A DNA stretch of 64,000 nucleotides from positions 186,001-250,000 of the forward strand of contig NZ_JAPEMA010000004.1 in assembly GCF_026343185.1 (NCBI RefSeq), read 5' to 3'. Below are positions 37,031 through 48,072 of this stretch, one piece after another (positions within the stretch are counted from its first letter, which is position 1; every line of letters starts with the position of its first letter). The translations under genes were made by a program, and so were the position numbers. Source of the stretch: Streptomyces sp. NBC_00091. Its GTDB lineage: Bacteria > Actinomycetota > Actinomycetes > Streptomycetales > Streptomycetaceae. The notes under the pieces were generated by a model. The model had not been told where the DNA came from. It was given only the letters and a program-made list of their open reading frames with translations, and did no database searches.

Positions 37031-37125
37031 TGAGAGAACGGAACCGTGGCTTCTTCACGCGAGACCTTGGCTGCGGAGCCTGTGCGCGGGGGTGAAGCCA
37101 CGACGATGGCCGGCGACCCCGGATC

Positions 37126-37148
37126 TGGGGACCAGATCTGGGGACCAG
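37126..37148 (+). repeat. Paired TGGGGACCAG repeat at an internal scar (copy 3)
   Basis: TGGGGACCAG occurs twice with a 13-bp period (the unit ATCTGGGGACCAG is tandem). It lies 96 bp after the SulP stop codon. Its relatives flank the att repeats at 1.25-1.49 and 54.71 kb. There is no tRNA fragment here, so it may mark the end of an older integrated element or a deletion junction between the stress island and the NRPS region. Confidence 0.5.
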
Positions 37149-37464
37149 TGCCTAGTACACGCATCTGGGTAATGGAGTAAGGAGGCCCGAACTCTGCGGT
37201 GAACTGCTGGCGCGGAGCGGCGCCGTACCGGTCCTCTCCTCCCTTGACCTGCCCCATCACGCGCGTTTCCGCCGCGCGATGAACGCGATCCGGCCAGAAC
37301 GTCCCCATCGGGCCGGCCCAGCGCACCCCGCCCGCCCTCTGCCCGTCGACGCACAGAGGGCGGGCGGAACTTCACGTTGGAAGCCGATGCGCGGCCGGTA
37401 GGCGACCCAGCGGACGCGTGGCACACCGGCTGACGAGCACGGCCTGCGCCTTCGGGCGGACCGC

Positions 37465-37660
37465 GTGCAGGGGGGACGTATCCGAGGGCCACGGAGAAAG
37501 TGCCGGTGGTGTCACGCAGGACGGTGTCGATGTCCTGGTGGCGGGAGACGACCCAGACGTCGAGCTGGCGGTCGTGGTGCACGGGGTGATGGGTTCGCAG
37601 GTGTGCGTAGAGGGGGCCGGGTTCGCCGGCCCCATGCGCGGTGATGGCGTCGGGCCGGGC
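37465..37660 (-). pseudogene. Cytochrome P450 N-terminal fragment
   Basis: In one minus-strand frame, PLYAHLRTHHPVHHDRQLDV continues WVVSRHQDIDTVLRDTTGTF and SVALGYVPP. This resembles the N-terminal substrate-recognition part of actinobacterial P450s. The frame then becomes arginine/proline-rich and no I-helix or haem motif follows, so only ~60 residues remain. It differs from the intact P450 at 37876-39108 and lies in an otherwise empty 840-bp interval (37031-37875). Confidence 0.5.
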
Positions 37661-37875
37661 TACCGGGCAGCTGGAGCCGGGTGTTCGTTTGGGTCCGGGC
37701 ACCCGGGGGCCGGGAGGCTTCCTCGTGCGACAATGCCATTCGATTGTGCAACCCGACCCCGTCCGTTTTTAACTCGGCGGGATAGTGCTTCATGGCCATC
37801 TGTGCGGACTCCGTATCCACCCGGACCGTCAAGATCCAAGTGTCTCTGGTGCCCGACATCCGGGTCAACACCCGA

Positions 37876-39108
37876 TCAGTTAGCTGGTCCCGGCAGGTTG
37901 GTCTTGACGTGGAGTGATTGTGGGCCTTTGAAGATGCTCAGCTGTCGTGGGGCAGGAGGTAGATGACTGGCGAGTTCCAGGTTTGGGAAACGCTGGACGA
38001 GGAGCTCGATTGCGAAATTGAGTTCCATCTTTGCGAGGGGCGCCCCGGCGCAGTTGTGGATTCCGTAGCCGAAGGCCATCGCCGCCGTCTGGCTTCTGGG
38101 GCAGTATGGATCGTATGTCTGGGGAGCCTTGTAATGGGCTTCGTCGCGGTTGGCGGAACAGTAAAGCAGGAGCATGAGGTCTGCCTGCTGAAAGTTGATT
38201 CCACGAAATTCAGTGCCTTTGTGGACGACGGTTCGAAAAGTTCCGATGACTGAGCTGTCGAATCGCAACCCTTCCTGAACTGCTGCCTCGGAGTCGAGCC
38301 GCCCAGCGGCAAGGTCATTCCAAACCCCTGTGTGCAGCAGTGTGTGAACGATATTAGAGAGGGCGTCTGCTGTTGATTCCCATCCTGCGACGATGAATGA
38401 GAAGAGAAGGTTGGCCAATTGTGATCGGCTAAGCTTTCGCCCGTCGATGGTAACCGCACCCCAGGCGCTCGCGAGATCATTCTGCGGGGACGCGATTCGG
38501 CGGTCTGCGAGGTCGATCAGATAGTCGATAGCCGGTGCACAGCGGTTTCCGCTGGCTGCCAGTTGATCTGGAGTGTGAGTGTGGGAGCCGAACATGATGC
38601 TATGGATGTCGGCCAGCCATCCTGACCATTTTCCCGTTGTTTTGGGGTCGATTCCCATGACGTGGAGCACCGATCTGAGGGCGATGGTGTGAGCGAATTC
38701 CGCGACGTCGAATTCGCTGGCGATCGCTCGGGCGTCCACCTCATTCTGGATGATGGCGCGAACACCGTCCTCGTACTGCCTGGTGGCTCGGGCTCCGAAA
38801 CCAGCGTGAGCGACGCGTCGGACGAACCGGTGTTCCGGCGCGTCCGTGAGGGTGATCGGCAAGTTGTCCCAGATGAAGTCTACGATTTTCGCTGCTTCCG
38901 GCGGGAGGCCAGTTGGTCGAATGATGGCAGATTCCGACGAGAATCGCTGGGGGTCTCCGGCGATTTCTCGCACGTCGTCATATCGAGTAATGCACCAGGC
39001 GTTAAGCGCCTCGGAGAAGAAGATCGGCTGATGGGCGCGCGCCCAATCCAGCGTACGGTAGAGATCCTTATGATCTTGGCCAAATGGATTGAAAGTTGCC
39101 AGTTCCAC
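37876..39108 (-). CDS. Cytochrome P450 of the NRPS operon
   Basis: 410 residues from a GTG start. I-helix oxygen-binding motif AGWEST (241-246), K-helix E279-x-x-R282 (EGLR), and haem loop FGYGIHNCAG with the thiolate C353. It is a soluble class I bacterial P450 needing ferredoxin partners not encoded here. It is the last gene of the NRPS-mbtH-PNPOx-P450 operon, 10 bp after the flavin-barrel gene. It probably hydroxylates, desaturates or couples the peptide product. The DNA looks less GC-rich than the stress island, suggesting separate origin. Confidence 0.92.
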   Translation of the reverse strand: MELATFNPFGQDHKDLYRTLDWARAHQPIFFSEALNAWCITRYDDVREIAGDPQRFSSESAIIRPTGLPPEAAKIVDFIWDNLPITLTDAPEHRFVRRVAHAGFGARATRQYEDGVRAIIQNEVDARAIASEFDVAEFAHTIALRSVLHVMGIDPKTTGKWSGWLADIHSIMFGSHTHTPDQLAASGNRCAPAIDYLIDLADRRIASPQNDLASAWGAVTIDGRKLSRSQLANLLFSFIVAGWESTADALSNIVHTLLHTGVWNDLAAGRLDSEAAVQEGLRFDSSVIGTFRTVVHKGTEFRGINFQQADLMLLLYCSANRDEAHYKAPQTYDPYCPRSQTAAMAFGYGIHNCAGAPLAKMELNFAIELLVQRFPNLELASHLPPAPRQLSIFKGPQSLHVKTNLPGPAN

Positions 39109-39118
39109 TTTTGATCGA

Positions 39119-39631
39119 CTAACCCTTTCGGTCGGGCTGAATTTCTGCGGGAACTTCGATCCGCTGGTCCGTCATGTCGATGAGCCATCGGTCGATGTCC
39201 AGTAGCCAGTACTGCTCGACGGTCAGGAGGTAGAGCCGCCGGCCCCCGTCGCGGAAATACGTCTCTGGAGGCAGTAGGAGCTGTTGGCGGACCGCCTCAT
39301 CCGGAAAGTTGAGATCGTAGAAAGTCTTATGGAATGCGATTACTTCAGACTCGTGTTCAATCGAACGCGCTGTTCCCGAATACTGCATTCCATCGAGGCC
39401 GAAACCAGGCAGACCCGTCATATAGATGGAACCGGCGACAGATCGCTCCGCGGCGATGTCGCGAGAGTGCCTCGCACTGGCCATCGAGGCCCACAAGAGC
39501 CGAAGCGGTCGGTGCAGCGCGACGAAATTCACGGTCGCGGCCCAGGGCGTTCTGCCGTCATGGGTGGCGAGCGTGGTGAATCGAGCGTTGGCCAGGAGGC
39601 GGTCGACCCGCTCGTTCAGGGTTGGCTCCAC
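39119..39631 (-). CDS. PNPOx-like oxidase in the NRPS operon
   Basis: About 170 residues if translation starts at GTG 39631. LNERVDRLLANARFTTLATH, then DGRTPWAATVNFVALHRPLR, SIYMTGLPGFGLDGMQYSGT and EVIAFHKTFYDLNFPDEAVR fit the flavin split-barrel family. The start is uncertain; the domain begins about 5 residues after this GTG, which lies 20 bp past the mbtH stop. Position between mbtH and P450 suggests a tailoring oxidase, for example dihydropyrazinone to pyrazinone oxidation, which is inference. Confidence 0.75.
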   Translation of the reverse strand: MEPTLNERVDRLLANARFTTLATHDGRTPWAATVNFVALHRPLRLLWASMASARHSRDIAAERSVAGSIYMTGLPGFGLDGMQYSGTARSIEHESEVIAFHKTFYDLNFPDEAVRQQLLLPPETYFRDGGRRLYLLTVEQYWLLDIDRWLIDMTDQRIEVPAEIQPDRKG

Positions 39632-39650
39632 TGCGTTCTCGGCTTCCGTC

Positions 39651-39863
39651 TCAGGGCTTCGTCGTATGGGGGGTGATGTCGGTCCAGTGCGCGGTGATGT
39701 AGGCACTGCACGCTTGGCGGGTGGAGCTGGCCAGTACAGTGCGCCACCCGGTCGGCACCTCGGCGAACTCCGGCCAGAGCGAGTGCTGGCCCTGCTCATT
39801 GACGAGCACGTGGAAGGCACCGCTCTGGTCGTCGAAAGGGTTGGTCTCCACATCAATCTCCAC
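39651..39863 (-). CDS. MbtH-like protein
   Basis: 70 residues with the family signature: [20 protein letters not shown], then [31 protein letters not shown]. MbtH-like proteins bind adenylation domains and support their folding or activity. The gene overlaps the end of the NRPS gene by 11 bases, so both are coupled. Its presence indicates that at least one adenylation domain of the synthetase is MbtH-dependent. Confidence 0.95.
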   Translation of the reverse strand: MEIDVETNPFDDQSGAFHVLVNEQGQHSLWPEFAEVPTGWRTVLASSTRQACSAYITAHWTDITPHTTKP

Positions 39864-42800
39864 GGTTTTCAGAGGTCAGGAATCCATTGGCGGTGAGCTG
39901 GCCGATGTAGCCGCTGAGGAGGTCCTCAGTGGGTGGGCAGCTCGTACCGGTGAGCTCTCCGACGAGCTTCCACGTCCGGACGCACGACAAGATCGGCATG
40001 CTGTCCTCGAGGTAGAGCTCGACGACGCTCTTGCGCTGCGCGCCCCACCGTTCCGTGAACAGAGGGGTGAACGGCGCGATACCGGACTCAGGTCGTTCAC
40101 CGGTGAAGGCGAGAAGCCGGTCGATCCACTGGTCCCACGGGATCTGATCCACCTGATGGCCTGCTTCGTTGAGGTGGCGGACCAGGTCGCCGAGGATCGC
40201 GTAGCGCGGATTGTTCAGGTGGTGGGCGGATCCGTCGGCGGGCAGGTCGAGCGAGATCTGCACGATGGCCCCGGTGACGAGATCCACCGGGGTGAAATCC
40301 ATCGGCAGGTTGCAGTCGGGCGCGGCGCCCATGGCGACGAATGTCTTGATCAGCGTGCAGAGGAACCCGTCGGTCTTCCAGTTCCCGCTCTTCGAATGGC
40401 CGGTGACATCGTGCGGGCGGTGGATGGCGTAGCGCATACCTTGGCCACCGGCCTTGCGGATGAGCTCCTCGGACACCCATTTCGTCTCGGGATAGCCCAT
40501 GAACAGGTGATCGGGGTGGCTGGGAACGTCCGCCTCGTCCACCGCCCGGACGCCGAAGAGTCCCGCTGAGGAGAAGACCGCTTGGGTGGAAATGTAGTGG
40601 AGGGCCTTGGAGCGTCCGCCGGCGGCGAGCCGAATCATCTGCCGGGTTCCCTCGACGTTGACCGGGCTGAGGGCGCTGTAGGGGTAGAGGAAGTTCACCC
40701 ATGCGGCGTTGTGGTAGATCAGGTCGATGTTGTCGCTCAGCCATGCGTGGTGTTCCGGGCTGAGACCGAGTCGGTCACCGGCCAGGTCGCCTGCCACCGC
40801 GATGATCCGTGCGGTGTCGAGGTCTGGCCCGTCCAGGCCGTAGGTCGTCAGCGCCTCCTTGATGCGAAGCGTCGCGGCGGCGTCATCAGCGGCTCGGACC
40901 AGGCAGTGAACGGTCATGTCGCTTCTGGACAGCAGGTCGGCCAGAAGGTGCGCGCCCAGGAATCCAGTCGCACCGGTCAGGAGCGCGTGCTGGGGGCGGC
41001 GGTGCGAGCCTTCTCGCTGACGGGGGAAGCCCAGTCCCGCATCGAGGACCGACTCGGCGGCGAAATCGGGGACCGTTCGCTGGGGCGCGGTGGCCTGGTC
41101 CGGCGTGAGCGCCCGTGCCACGGCGCCGGCCAGCGCGTCTACGGTCGAGTCGTGCAGCAGTGCCTTCAGCAGGTTCCGGCTGTCCTTCGGACGCAACTCG
41201 AACGACCGGACGATTCTTGCGACCAGCCGCGTCGCCAGCATGGACGTTCCTCCGTGCCCGAAGAAGTCATCGCCGGGACCGATGTGCCGAATCCCGAGGA
41301 CCTCGGCGCAGTGCGCGGCCACCTTCCGGGTGAGGTCGCTCTGCGGAACGGCCGCGGGGCCGGCGCTTGGAGCAATCTCGAGCGGCAGCGCCGTCAGCAT
41401 CGCCCGGTCTGTCTTGCCGTTGGCAGTGAGGGGCAGTTGGTCCAATCGGACCATCAGGTCGGGCACGAGCTGGTCCGGCAGCTCGCCGATGAGCCAGGCG
41501 CGCAACGCGGCCGGGCTGAGGTCGGCTTCGGCGGTGTAGTAGCCGACCAGCCGCTTGTCGGCGGGCGAGGCCCCATGCGCGACCACTGCGGTTCCCAAGA
41601 CCTGCGGGTGGCGGCGCACGGCGTGCTCCACCTCGCCCGGTTCGATCCGGCGTCCGCGGATCTTGAGCTGGTCATCGGTTCGGCCGATCAAGACGAACGC
41701 CCCGTCCGCCTGGACACGGGCGAGGTCGCCCGTCCGGTACATCCGTGCACCAGGGGGTCCGAAAGGGCAGGCGACGAAGCGGGCGGCCGTCAGGACCGGC
41801 CGGTTGACGTAGCCGTCGGCCACCCCGGGCCCCGCAACGTACAGTTCGGCGACCTCTCCGGGGGCAACCTGCCGGAGGTGCTCGTCGAGGAGATAGATCT
41901 GGTGGGCGCCGAGAGGGCGGCCGACAGGCACCGTCTCGGGCACCTGACCCGCCTGATCCAGGCTGTGCGTGGTGATGGCGACGGTGGCCTCGGTGGGGCC
42001 GTAGGCATCGATCACCGTGAGACCCGGGCAGTTCAGGAGAACTTGGCGGACCGCCTCGGGCGGTACCGCCTCTCCTCCGGTCCACAGCTGCGACACGTTT
42101 TCCAGGCTGGCCGGATCCTCCTGCGCGAGAAGTTGGAAGAGACTCGCCGTCAGCAGCAGCGCGGTGATCCTCCTTTCGCGGATGCACCCGGCAAGGGACT
42201 CGATGTCGAGCGGGCCCGCAGGGGCCAGGATCATCTGCCTGCCGTTGAGCAGCGGCACCCATAGTTCGTAGGTCGAGGCGTCGAAGCCCAGGGGCGAATG
42301 GATGAGCACGCGGTCTTGGGCAGGGGTCTGGAACACCGCGTCCAGTGCGAAGTCCGCGATGTTCGCCTGGGTGACCACAACGCCCTTGGGCCGGCCTGTG
42401 GAGCCGGAGGTGTACATGATGTACGCGGGATCGTTTCCTGTGACCGGGCGTTGCCGGTCCTCGTCGGTGAGGTCGGACGCACGCTCGGCGGCCAGGAGGC
42501 GTTGGGTCTGCGGCGAGTCCAGAAGCAGTACGTCGGGGCGGAGTGCGTCGGGCAGCCGGTTCATGAGGCCGACTTCGGAGAGGACGAGGACCGGAGCCGA
42601 ATCCTCGACCATGTGCGGGATTTGCTCGGCCGCGCGTTCGGGGTCCAGCGGCAGGTAGCAGCTGCCTGCTTTGAGCACGGCGAGGACCGCGACGATCTGA
42701 TGGGGCGAACGCCTAAGAGCCAGTGCCACCGGCCTCCCCCGGCCCGCCCCGTGCCGGATGAGCAGGCGGGCCAGCCGATTCGCCCGGGAATTGAGCTCGC

Positions 42801-45800
42801 GGTAGGTCAGTTCACCTTCTGCGCTGCTGAGGGCGATTTCCTCCGCGTGGCTTGCCGCTTGGTCTTCGAACAGAGAGGAGAGCGGCAAGGGCATATGAGT
42901 GGGCTCTTTCGCGTCGGTGGCCGGCAATTTACTGATTTTCAGGGACGGGTCATGGGCAGCGGTGCTCAGTAGCCGCTCCATCTGAGTGAGCAACTCGACA
43001 ACGGTCGCCTTGTCGTAAAGCTGTGCGCTGAACTCGGCGCGGCACTCCAAGCCGCCACGGGCTCCGTACGCGTCGCGCCGTTCCCGGAACTCCAGATAGA
43101 GATCGAACTTGCTGGTGCCGTTGGGTGGCACCAGCACTTCTGCGGGGTCGCCGTTGAGATCCGTCATCGGCCATGGGGTGTTCTGCAGGACCAGCGCCGT
43201 CTGGAACAGCGGGTTGCGACCGAACTTCCGCTGCGGCCGCACCACTTCCACGACCTGTTGGAAGGGCAGGTCCTGGTTGTCGAACGCGAGGAGGGTTGAT
43301 GCGCGGACGCGATCGAGTAGTTGGGTGAAACTCGGGTCACCCGAGGTATCCGTACGCAGCGTCAGAGAATTGACGAAGTACCCGGCGAGGTCTTCGAGGA
43401 CCGGATCACCGCGGCCGGCCACCACTGTCCCCAGTGGGATGTCCGAGCTTCCGCTTCGATGCGTCAGAACGGCGGCCAGGCCGGCCTGGAGGACCATGAA
43501 GAGAGTGACCCGGTGATCGCCTGCAGTCTCGTAGAGGGCCTGGTGCAGTGGCGGTTCCCAAAAGGCCGATACGGCACCTGCGGCGTTCGAAGCTTCGCGC
43601 GGCTGATCCGTCAGCCCGTGCAATTCCGTCGGGAGCTCCGCCAGCGTCTGGGCCCAGAAGTCTCTCTGCCGGGCGGCAGGGCCGGCCCCGTCTCGACCGG
43701 AGGCGAAGACCGCCTCCTGCCATAGGGAGTGATCGGCGTACTGAGCCGGCAGGGCGGCCAGGTTCGGCAGCCGGCCTTGCACGGCATCGCGGTAGGCCGA
43801 GGCCAGGTCGCGGCAGATCGGGGCGATCGACCAGCCGTCGCAGGCGATGTGATGCAGAACCAGGAGGACGACAGTCTGCGAAAGACCGGTCCGCAGGACC
43901 TCGGCCCGCAGCGGGAGGTCTTCCGTGAGGTCGAACGGCTCCGAGGCGAGTCGGCGCACCACGAGGTCGAGTTCGTCTGGATGGACGTCCCAGGTCCGTA
44001 CTGCGGGGTGCGCGACATCGGCACACAGCACCTTCTGGAAGGGCTCCCCATCGGCGGTGGGGAACACGGTACGCAGGCTTTCGTGCCTCGCGACCACGGC
44101 CCGTAACGCGGCGCCAAGCGCCTTCGGGTCCACCTCCGTACGCATCGGGATCAGCAGGGGAACGTGGTAGGCAGCGGTCGTCTCGCTGAACTGGGTGAGA
44201 TGCCAGAGGCCGAACTGGCCGGAGGACAGGCGCAGCGGTTCCGGGCGTGGCCGTCCAGCATCGACGGGGACGAACTGATCCGCGGGCTTCGACTGCGTCG
44301 AGGAGCGCAGTCGGCTGGCCACATTGGCCAGGCTCCCCGCCTTGAATACGTCCGCCAGCGACAGGCCGCTATCGCGCATGCGACGAAGGCGGAAGGTGAA
44401 CCGGGCGAGATCGAGCGAGCTGACGCCCGCGGTCAGAAATTCGTCGTGCAGACCAAGCAGTGGAAGGTTGAGGGACTTCCATAATGCGGCTACGCCGTGT
44501 TCCGGCTCGTCGTCGAGGTCGCCCGATGGATCCACCGGGCCTCCAGGCAGAGGTCTGGCTGCCAGAGCGGTTCGGTCGGCCTTGCCGTTGATGGTCAGGG
44601 GCAGCGCGTCAATGACGATGATCCGGTCCGGCACCAGATGGGCCGGCAGCACGCGACGGAGGTGCCCACGCAGTTCTTCAAGGTCGCAAGACGACTCCGC
44701 CACGACATAGCCGACGAGCCGCTTTTCATCCGCCTTGTCCCCGTGGGCCACCACACAGGCCTGGGCCACCCCTGGCCGGCTGACGAGCGCCGACTCGATC
44801 TCCCCGGGCTCGATCCGGTGCCCACGGACTTTGACCTGGGCGTCGAGACGGCCCAGGAACTCCAGCGCACCGCTTTCGAGGCGGCGTACCTGATCACCGG
44901 TGTGGTACATCCGCTGGCCCGGCGGACCGTACGGGCATGCCACGAAACGCTCGGCCGTGGCCGCAGGACGGCCGAGATATCCCAGGGCCACGCCCGCCCC
45001 CGCCACATACAGCGCGCCCACCCCGCCGACGGGCACCGGACGCAACTGCTCGTCGAGGACGAGAACAACATCTCCGTCGAGTGCGCGCCCGATCGGTACG
45101 GAGGGCAGGAAGGTGTCCTCCCGGTCGGTCGGATGCTGCGTCGCGAACGTGGTGGTCTCCGTGGGCCCGTATCCGTTGCGGAGCCTTGTCTGCGGACAGG
45201 CCTCGAGAAACGCCCGCATCGCCGGAGAAGAGCAGGCCTCTCCTCCCACCAGCACTTCGGACAGGGTCGAGAACACGGAGGGATCCAGCTCGACGCACAA
45301 GTTGAACAAGGACGCGGTCAAGAACATCCCAGTGACTCCGTGGCCTGCGATCAGCTGTCCCAGCCGATCGGGCTCGAGCACACCCGGCGACAGCACGATC
45401 CGTCCACCGTTCAGCAGTGGAACCCATAATTCGTAGGTTGCCGCATCGAAGCACTGCGGGGCATGAGCAAGGACGACCCGGTGCGCCGGAGTCGTGAAGA
45501 TCTGGTCCAGGGCGAGAGCCGCGATATTCGCATGAGTGACCATGACGCCCTTGGGGCGGCCCGAAGATCCCGAGGTGAAGAGCACGTAGGCGGGACGTTC
45601 CGCCGCCGGCCGAATGTCCGCGGCAGGCGGCACGGGTTCAGAGTCCGAGCCGTCAGCCAGAGCGACCAGTGTGTCGGGGGCATCGACCACCACCACGGAC
45701 GGGGACCCCGCCGAGGTGGAGACCCGGACGCGGGGGGCGGTCTCCTGCTGAACCACCACCACCTTGGGGGCCGCGTCGCTGACCATCATGGCGATCCGCT

Positions 45801-46089
45801 CGTCTGGATAGACCGGGTCGAGCGGCACATATGCGGCGCCCGCTTTCACGATGGCCAGAACGGTGACCACATAGTCCAGGTTCCGGCCGAGCGAAAACGC
45901 GACCGTGGCGCCAGGCCCCGCACCATGTGAGGACAGCAGTAACGCCAGCCGATTCGCCCTGTCGTTCAATTCCGCATAGGTGAGGTCGCCGTCGGGACCT
46001 GTCACCGCCACCGCCGATGGCGACGCACTGACCTGCCGGGCAAAAAGATCAGGCAACGCCTGCCAACTTCTCAAAATATCGCCTGTCAT
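39853..46089 (-). CDS. Dimodular NRPS A-T-C-A-T-R (AusA-like architecture)
   Basis: 2078 residues. A1 about 15-510 ([11 protein letters not shown] 171-181), T1 with S558 ([10 protein letters not shown]), C about 620-1050 (HHIACDG 746-752), A2 about 1070-1570 ([11 protein letters not shown]), T2 with S1616 ([10 protein letters not shown]), and a terminal reductase R about 1700-2070 (TGATGFLG 1705-1712; T1835, Y1866, K1870). Specificity pockets read by hand: A1 D-A-Y-F-L-G-G-T-F-K, close to valine codes; A2 D-A-Y-L-W-G-A-V-A-K, not assigned. The R domain should release a dipeptide aldehyde that can cyclise to a dihydropyrazinone, as in aureusimine/phevalin synthesis. First gene of a four-gene operon. 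Confidence 0.93.
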   Translation of the reverse strand: MTGDILRSWQALPDLFARQVSASPSAVAVTGPDGDLTYAELNDRANRLALLLSSHGAGPGATVAFSLGRNLDYVVTVLAIVKAGAAYVPLDPVYPDERIAMMVSDAAPKVVVVQQETAPRVRVSTSAGSPSVVVVDAPDTLVALADGSDSEPVPPAADIRPAAERPAYVLFTSGSSGRPKGVMVTHANIAALALDQIFTTPAHRVVLAHAPQCFDAATYELWVPLLNGGRIVLSPGVLEPDRLGQLIAGHGVTGMFLTASLFNLCVELDPSVFSTLSEVLVGGEACSSPAMRAFLEACPQTRLRNGYGPTETTTFATQHPTDREDTFLPSVPIGRALDGDVVLVLDEQLRPVPVGGVGALYVAGAGVALGYLGRPAATAERFVACPYGPPGQRMYHTGDQVRRLESGALEFLGRLDAQVKVRGHRIEPGEIESALVSRPGVAQACVVAHGDKADEKRLVGYVVAESSCDLEELRGHLRRVLPAHLVPDRIIVIDALPLTINGKADRTALAARPLPGGPVDPSGDLDDEPEHGVAALWKSLNLPLLGLHDEFLTAGVSSLDLARFTFRLRRMRDSGLSLADVFKAGSLANVASRLRSSTQSKPADQFVPVDAGRPRPEPLRLSSGQFGLWHLTQFSETTAAYHVPLLIPMRTEVDPKALGAALRAVVARHESLRTVFPTADGEPFQKVLCADVAHPAVRTWDVHPDELDLVVRRLASEPFDLTEDLPLRAEVLRTGLSQTVVLLVLHHIACDGWSIAPICRDLASAYRDAVQGRLPNLAALPAQYADHSLWQEAVFASGRDGAGPAARQRDFWAQTLAELPTELHGLTDQPREASNAAGAVSAFWEPPLHQALYETAGDHRVTLFMVLQAGLAAVLTHRSGSSDIPLGTVVAGRGDPVLEDLAGYFVNSLTLRTDTSGDPSFTQLLDRVRASTLLAFDNQDLPFQQVVEVVRPQRKFGRNPLFQTALVLQNTPWPMTDLNGDPAEVLVPPNGTSKFDLYLEFRERRDAYGARGGLECRAEFSAQLYDKATVVELLTQMERLLSTAAHDPSLKISKLPATDAKEPTHMPLPLSSLFEDQAASHAEEIALSSAEGELTYRELNSRANRLARLLIRHGAGRGRPVALALRRSPHQIVAVLAVLKAGSCYLPLDPERAAEQIPHMVEDSAPVLVLSEVGLMNRLPDALRPDVLLLDSPQTQRLLAAERASDLTDEDRQRPVTGNDPAYIMYTSGSTGRPKGVVVTQANIADFALDAVFQTPAQDRVLIHSPLGFDASTYELWVPLLNGRQMILAPAGPLDIESLAGCIRERRITALLLTASLFQLLAQEDPASLENVSQLWTGGEAVPPEAVRQVLLNCPGLTVIDAYGPTEATVAITTHSLDQAGQVPETVPVGRPLGAHQIYLLDEHLRQVAPGEVAELYVAGPGVADGYVNRPVLTAARFVACPFGPPGARMYRTGDLARVQADGAFVLIGRTDDQLKIRGRRIEPGEVEHAVRRHPQVLGTAVVAHGASPADKRLVGYYTAEADLSPAALRAWLIGELPDQLVPDLMVRLDQLPLTANGKTDRAMLTALPLEIAPSAGPAAVPQSDLTRKVAAHCAEVLGIRHIGPGDDFFGHGGTSMLATRLVARIVRSFELRPKDSRNLLKALLHDSTVDALAGAVARALTPDQATAPQRTVPDFAAESVLDAGLGFPRQREGSHRRPQHALLTGATGFLGAHLLADLLSRSDMTVHCLVRAADDAAATLRIKEALTTYGLDGPDLDTARIIAVAGDLAGDRLGLSPEHHAWLSDNIDLIYHNAAWVNFLYPYSALSPVNVEGTRQMIRLAAGGRSKALHYISTQAVFSSAGLFGVRAVDEADVPSHPDHLFMGYPETKWVSEELIRKAGGQGMRYAIHRPHDVTGHSKSGNWKTDGFLCTLIKTFVAMGAAPDCNLPMDFTPVDLVTGAIVQISLDLPADGSAHHLNNPRYAILGDLVRHLNEAGHQVDQIPWDQWIDRLLAFTGERPESGIAPFTPLFTERWGAQRKSVVELYLEDSMPILSCVRTWKLVGELTGTSCPPTEDLLSGYIGQLTANGFLTSENRGD

Positions 46090-46405
46090 TTTGAAACACT
46101 ATTGATGAGTCCAAGAACGCATCCAACCTGCGGAATTTGCCCCCAAAATGCCCGGCAGGCCGGAGAATGGAATCGAGGTCATTTCCCGGAGACCGACTGC
46201 TGGCGCAGCGGACTTGCGGGCCGGGGCTCGGTACGCGAAAGAGGTCGCGAACAACGGCGAGCGGCGCGTGCCGTACGGCTTCGTCACGCCCGGGGGCGCC
46301 GGGTACCCCCTTGCTGCGCGTTCAGCCCGCCAGGTCGACAGCATTGGCTTCGTCGACTCCCGGCGGGCCTTCGGGCCACCAGGGGACGGGCACGCCTTGG
46401 CGCGG

Positions 46406-46450
46406 CTCGTGCCCCTGCCCCAGCCCGGTGGGCCGGAGCAGGGGCACGAG
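46406..46450. terminator. Large hairpin between the EF-hand and NRPS genes
   Basis: A perfect 13-bp stem (CTCGTGCCCCTGC with its complement) encloses a 19-base loop. It lies 88 bp downstream of the EF-hand stop and 317 bp upstream of the NRPS start, without a T run. Streptomycete terminators often lack one, so it is probably the terminator of the EF-hand gene. The rest of the 46090-46538 interval shows nothing coding that I can support. Confidence 0.6.
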
Positions 46451-46538
46451 TGCCGGCTGGCCGCGATCCTGCGAAGCCGCCGGGCGGCGGTGTCAGGGGT
46501 GGCCGGCCGAAGCGCGGGGCTGGTCCTGGTGGCGGTTG

Positions 46539-47078
46539 TCAGTTGAGGCGGCCGAGGATTCGGCTGCCGGGGGCGTCGGGGTCGTCGCTGGTGAGGAAGG
46601 TGACCCAGGCGCTGACGTATTCGTCGCGGGTGATGGTGTTGTCGCCGTTGGCATCCAGCGCCCGGGCGGCTTCGGCGGCGTCCTCAGGAGAGACCCCGCC
46701 GTGGGTGAACACGGCGACCAACAGATCGAGGGGGATCTCGTTGTCGTCGTCGGCATCCAGGGCGGTGAACTGGGCGTCGACGGCACGCTGGAGGGTTTCG
46801 CGGAGCTGGGGGGCGGGGAGCCCGCCGAGGGCGGTGCGGAACTCCTCGCGGGTGATGATGCCGTCGCCGTCGGCGTCCGCGAGGTCGCTCAGGGACCGCC
46901 ACCAAGAGCGGAACTCCTCGGTCATGTTCTTGGCCTTGGCGGAGTCGGCGGGAACGTTTCCGCCTTCGAGGATCTTGCGGGCCATGATGTCGACGTCGTT
47001 GCTGTCGAGGTGGCCATTGCCGTCAGCATCGTAGATAGCGAAGAGACGGTCGCACTTCTCGGTAAGGGCCTGAGACAT
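46539..47078 (-). CDS. Calerythrin-type EF-hand calcium-binding protein
   Basis: 179 residues with four EF-hand loops: DADGNGHLDSND (17-28), DADGDGIITREE (~67), a degenerate DADDDNEIPLDL (~107) and DANGDNTITRDE (~140). The length and helix pattern resemble streptomycete calerythrin-like proteins. Loops 1, 2 and 4 keep the Asp/Asn-Asp/Glu ligands; loop 3 has D at position 5 and I/P/L at the end, so it probably does not bind calcium well. Single gene between the NRPS promoter and transposon relics. Probably a cytosolic calcium buffer or sensor. Confidence 0.9.
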   Translation of the reverse strand: MSQALTEKCDRLFAIYDADGNGHLDSNDVDIMARKILEGGNVPADSAKAKNMTEEFRSWWRSLSDLADADGDGIITREEFRTALGGLPAPQLRETLQRAVDAQFTALDADDDNEIPLDLLVAVFTHGGVSPEDAAEAARALDANGDNTITRDEYVSAWVTFLTSDDPDAPGSRILGRLN

Positions 47079-47326
47079 GAAAGGGTGCTCCTTCTCGGCA
47101 TGGGGGGAAGTAGATCTTTTGCCGGTGATCGTTAGCTTGCCAGCCCGCTGAGGCCGTTTCGGCGTGGCAGCCGTTCTGTCACACCATGGAGATCATGAAA
47201 GGACGGGGGTTGACGGCGGTGTCTGACCTTGGAGTGGGGCGTGAGCGAGGCAGGCAGCCGCTGGCGTGGAAGCAGGCGAGACGACGGTGGGCTGCGTCCG
47301 TCGGGGGACATGCCAGGCCGGCGCCG
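47079..47326. other. Promoter-side interval of the EF-hand gene
   Basis: GGAG lies 8 bases upstream of the EF-hand ATG. The remaining bases show no gene, tRNA or clear repeat. From 47327 on, the sequence belongs to the integrase-start relic. Confidence 0.35.
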
Positions 47327-47433
47327 TCAAGGAGCCGTGCGGTGTTCCCGCGCCCGACGCGGAGAAACACCCTGCCGACCGGTGGTACGCATGGGGATCG
47401 CCTCCAGGAGGTGGAGGAAAGGTCGACACCTCC
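47327..47433 (-). pseudogene. Integrase leader and start relic
   Basis: 47379-47433 repeats, with four mismatches, the 55 bp around the start of the integrase relic at 55939-55993. It includes the ribosome-binding-site palindrome CGCCTCCAGGAGGTG and the start codon at 47392, giving MRTTG before the frame diverges and stops at 47327. Immediately upstream (47440-47460) is the repeat GGTGGTCGCA-A-GTGGTCGCAC (minus-strand sense). It is the left-over beginning of a second integrase gene, otherwise deleted. Confidence 0.6.
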
Positions 47434-47705
47434 AGTCTCGTGCGACCACTTGCGACCACCACGACCCATGCGCCCCTGTGACCTGCGCTTTCCCCCTGTC
47501 TCTGCGCCAAGTGCCGCTTTGGCAGCTCGGCCCACAGACGGTGCACCACCCGCTGACCAGCCTAAATAGTGGAATTTGGACCGGGCTGAGGAGGCCTGGT
47601 CCGCGAACGGTCTTCCCCCGTCCGCCGTTCCCGCACCGTCCACCTCGGCATGCCCCGCGTCGGCCAACCCCTGGCCGACGTCCGACGCCTAAGGGCCCAC
47701 CAGTC

Positions 47706-48062
47706 GTGACCGCCACCATAAACGGCGGCCGCCAGGCCGACACCGAACGCCGCCGCACCCGCGTGAAGAGCGCGATCACTGCCGCCCGAAGCAACGGGAC
47801 ATCGCTGACCGCCGCCGGCATCGCCCGCCTGGCCGCCCGCGTCCATCAGCTTGAAGAACGCCTGTCGAAGGCGCTCGGCGAAGAAGTCTGGTGATCTTCC
47901 GGCCTTGGGGCGGCCGCCGATGTCGCTGAACTCACCAGCCGCATTACGCAGCTTGAACAACGGAATGTCGACCTGAACCGGGCGCTGGAGGGACGACGAG
48001 CCGAACTCGACCCCGCCCGAGCTGCGAACCGGACAGCTGACGCGGGCTCTCAACCACCGTGA
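47706..48062 (+). pseudogene. DUF6262 transposon protein, deleted and nonsense-mutated
   Basis: From GTG 47706 one frame reads TERRRTRVKSAITAARSNGT, then SLTAAGIARLAARVHQLEER and LSKALGEEVW. A TGA codon at 47892-47894 follows, and the same frame continues SSGLGAAADVAELTSRITQL, then EQRNVDLNRALEGRRAELDP, to 48062. DUF6262 proteins accompany paired tyrosine recombinases in Tn554-like elements. The stop sits where arginine is expected, consistent with CGA to TGA. The central HTH is missing between GIA and RLAARV. The gene is therefore dead. Confidence 0.7.
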
Positions 48063-48072
48063 TTGACCGTGC

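Noticed and set aside
40582..42264. A 560-residue plus-strand frame inside the NRPS gene
   Set aside because: It is antisense to condensed NRPS motifs and has no domain of its own.
46102..46546. Plus-strand frames between the NRPS and EF-hand genes
   Set aside because: They cross the strong hairpin at 46406-46450, have no family and no ribosome-binding site.
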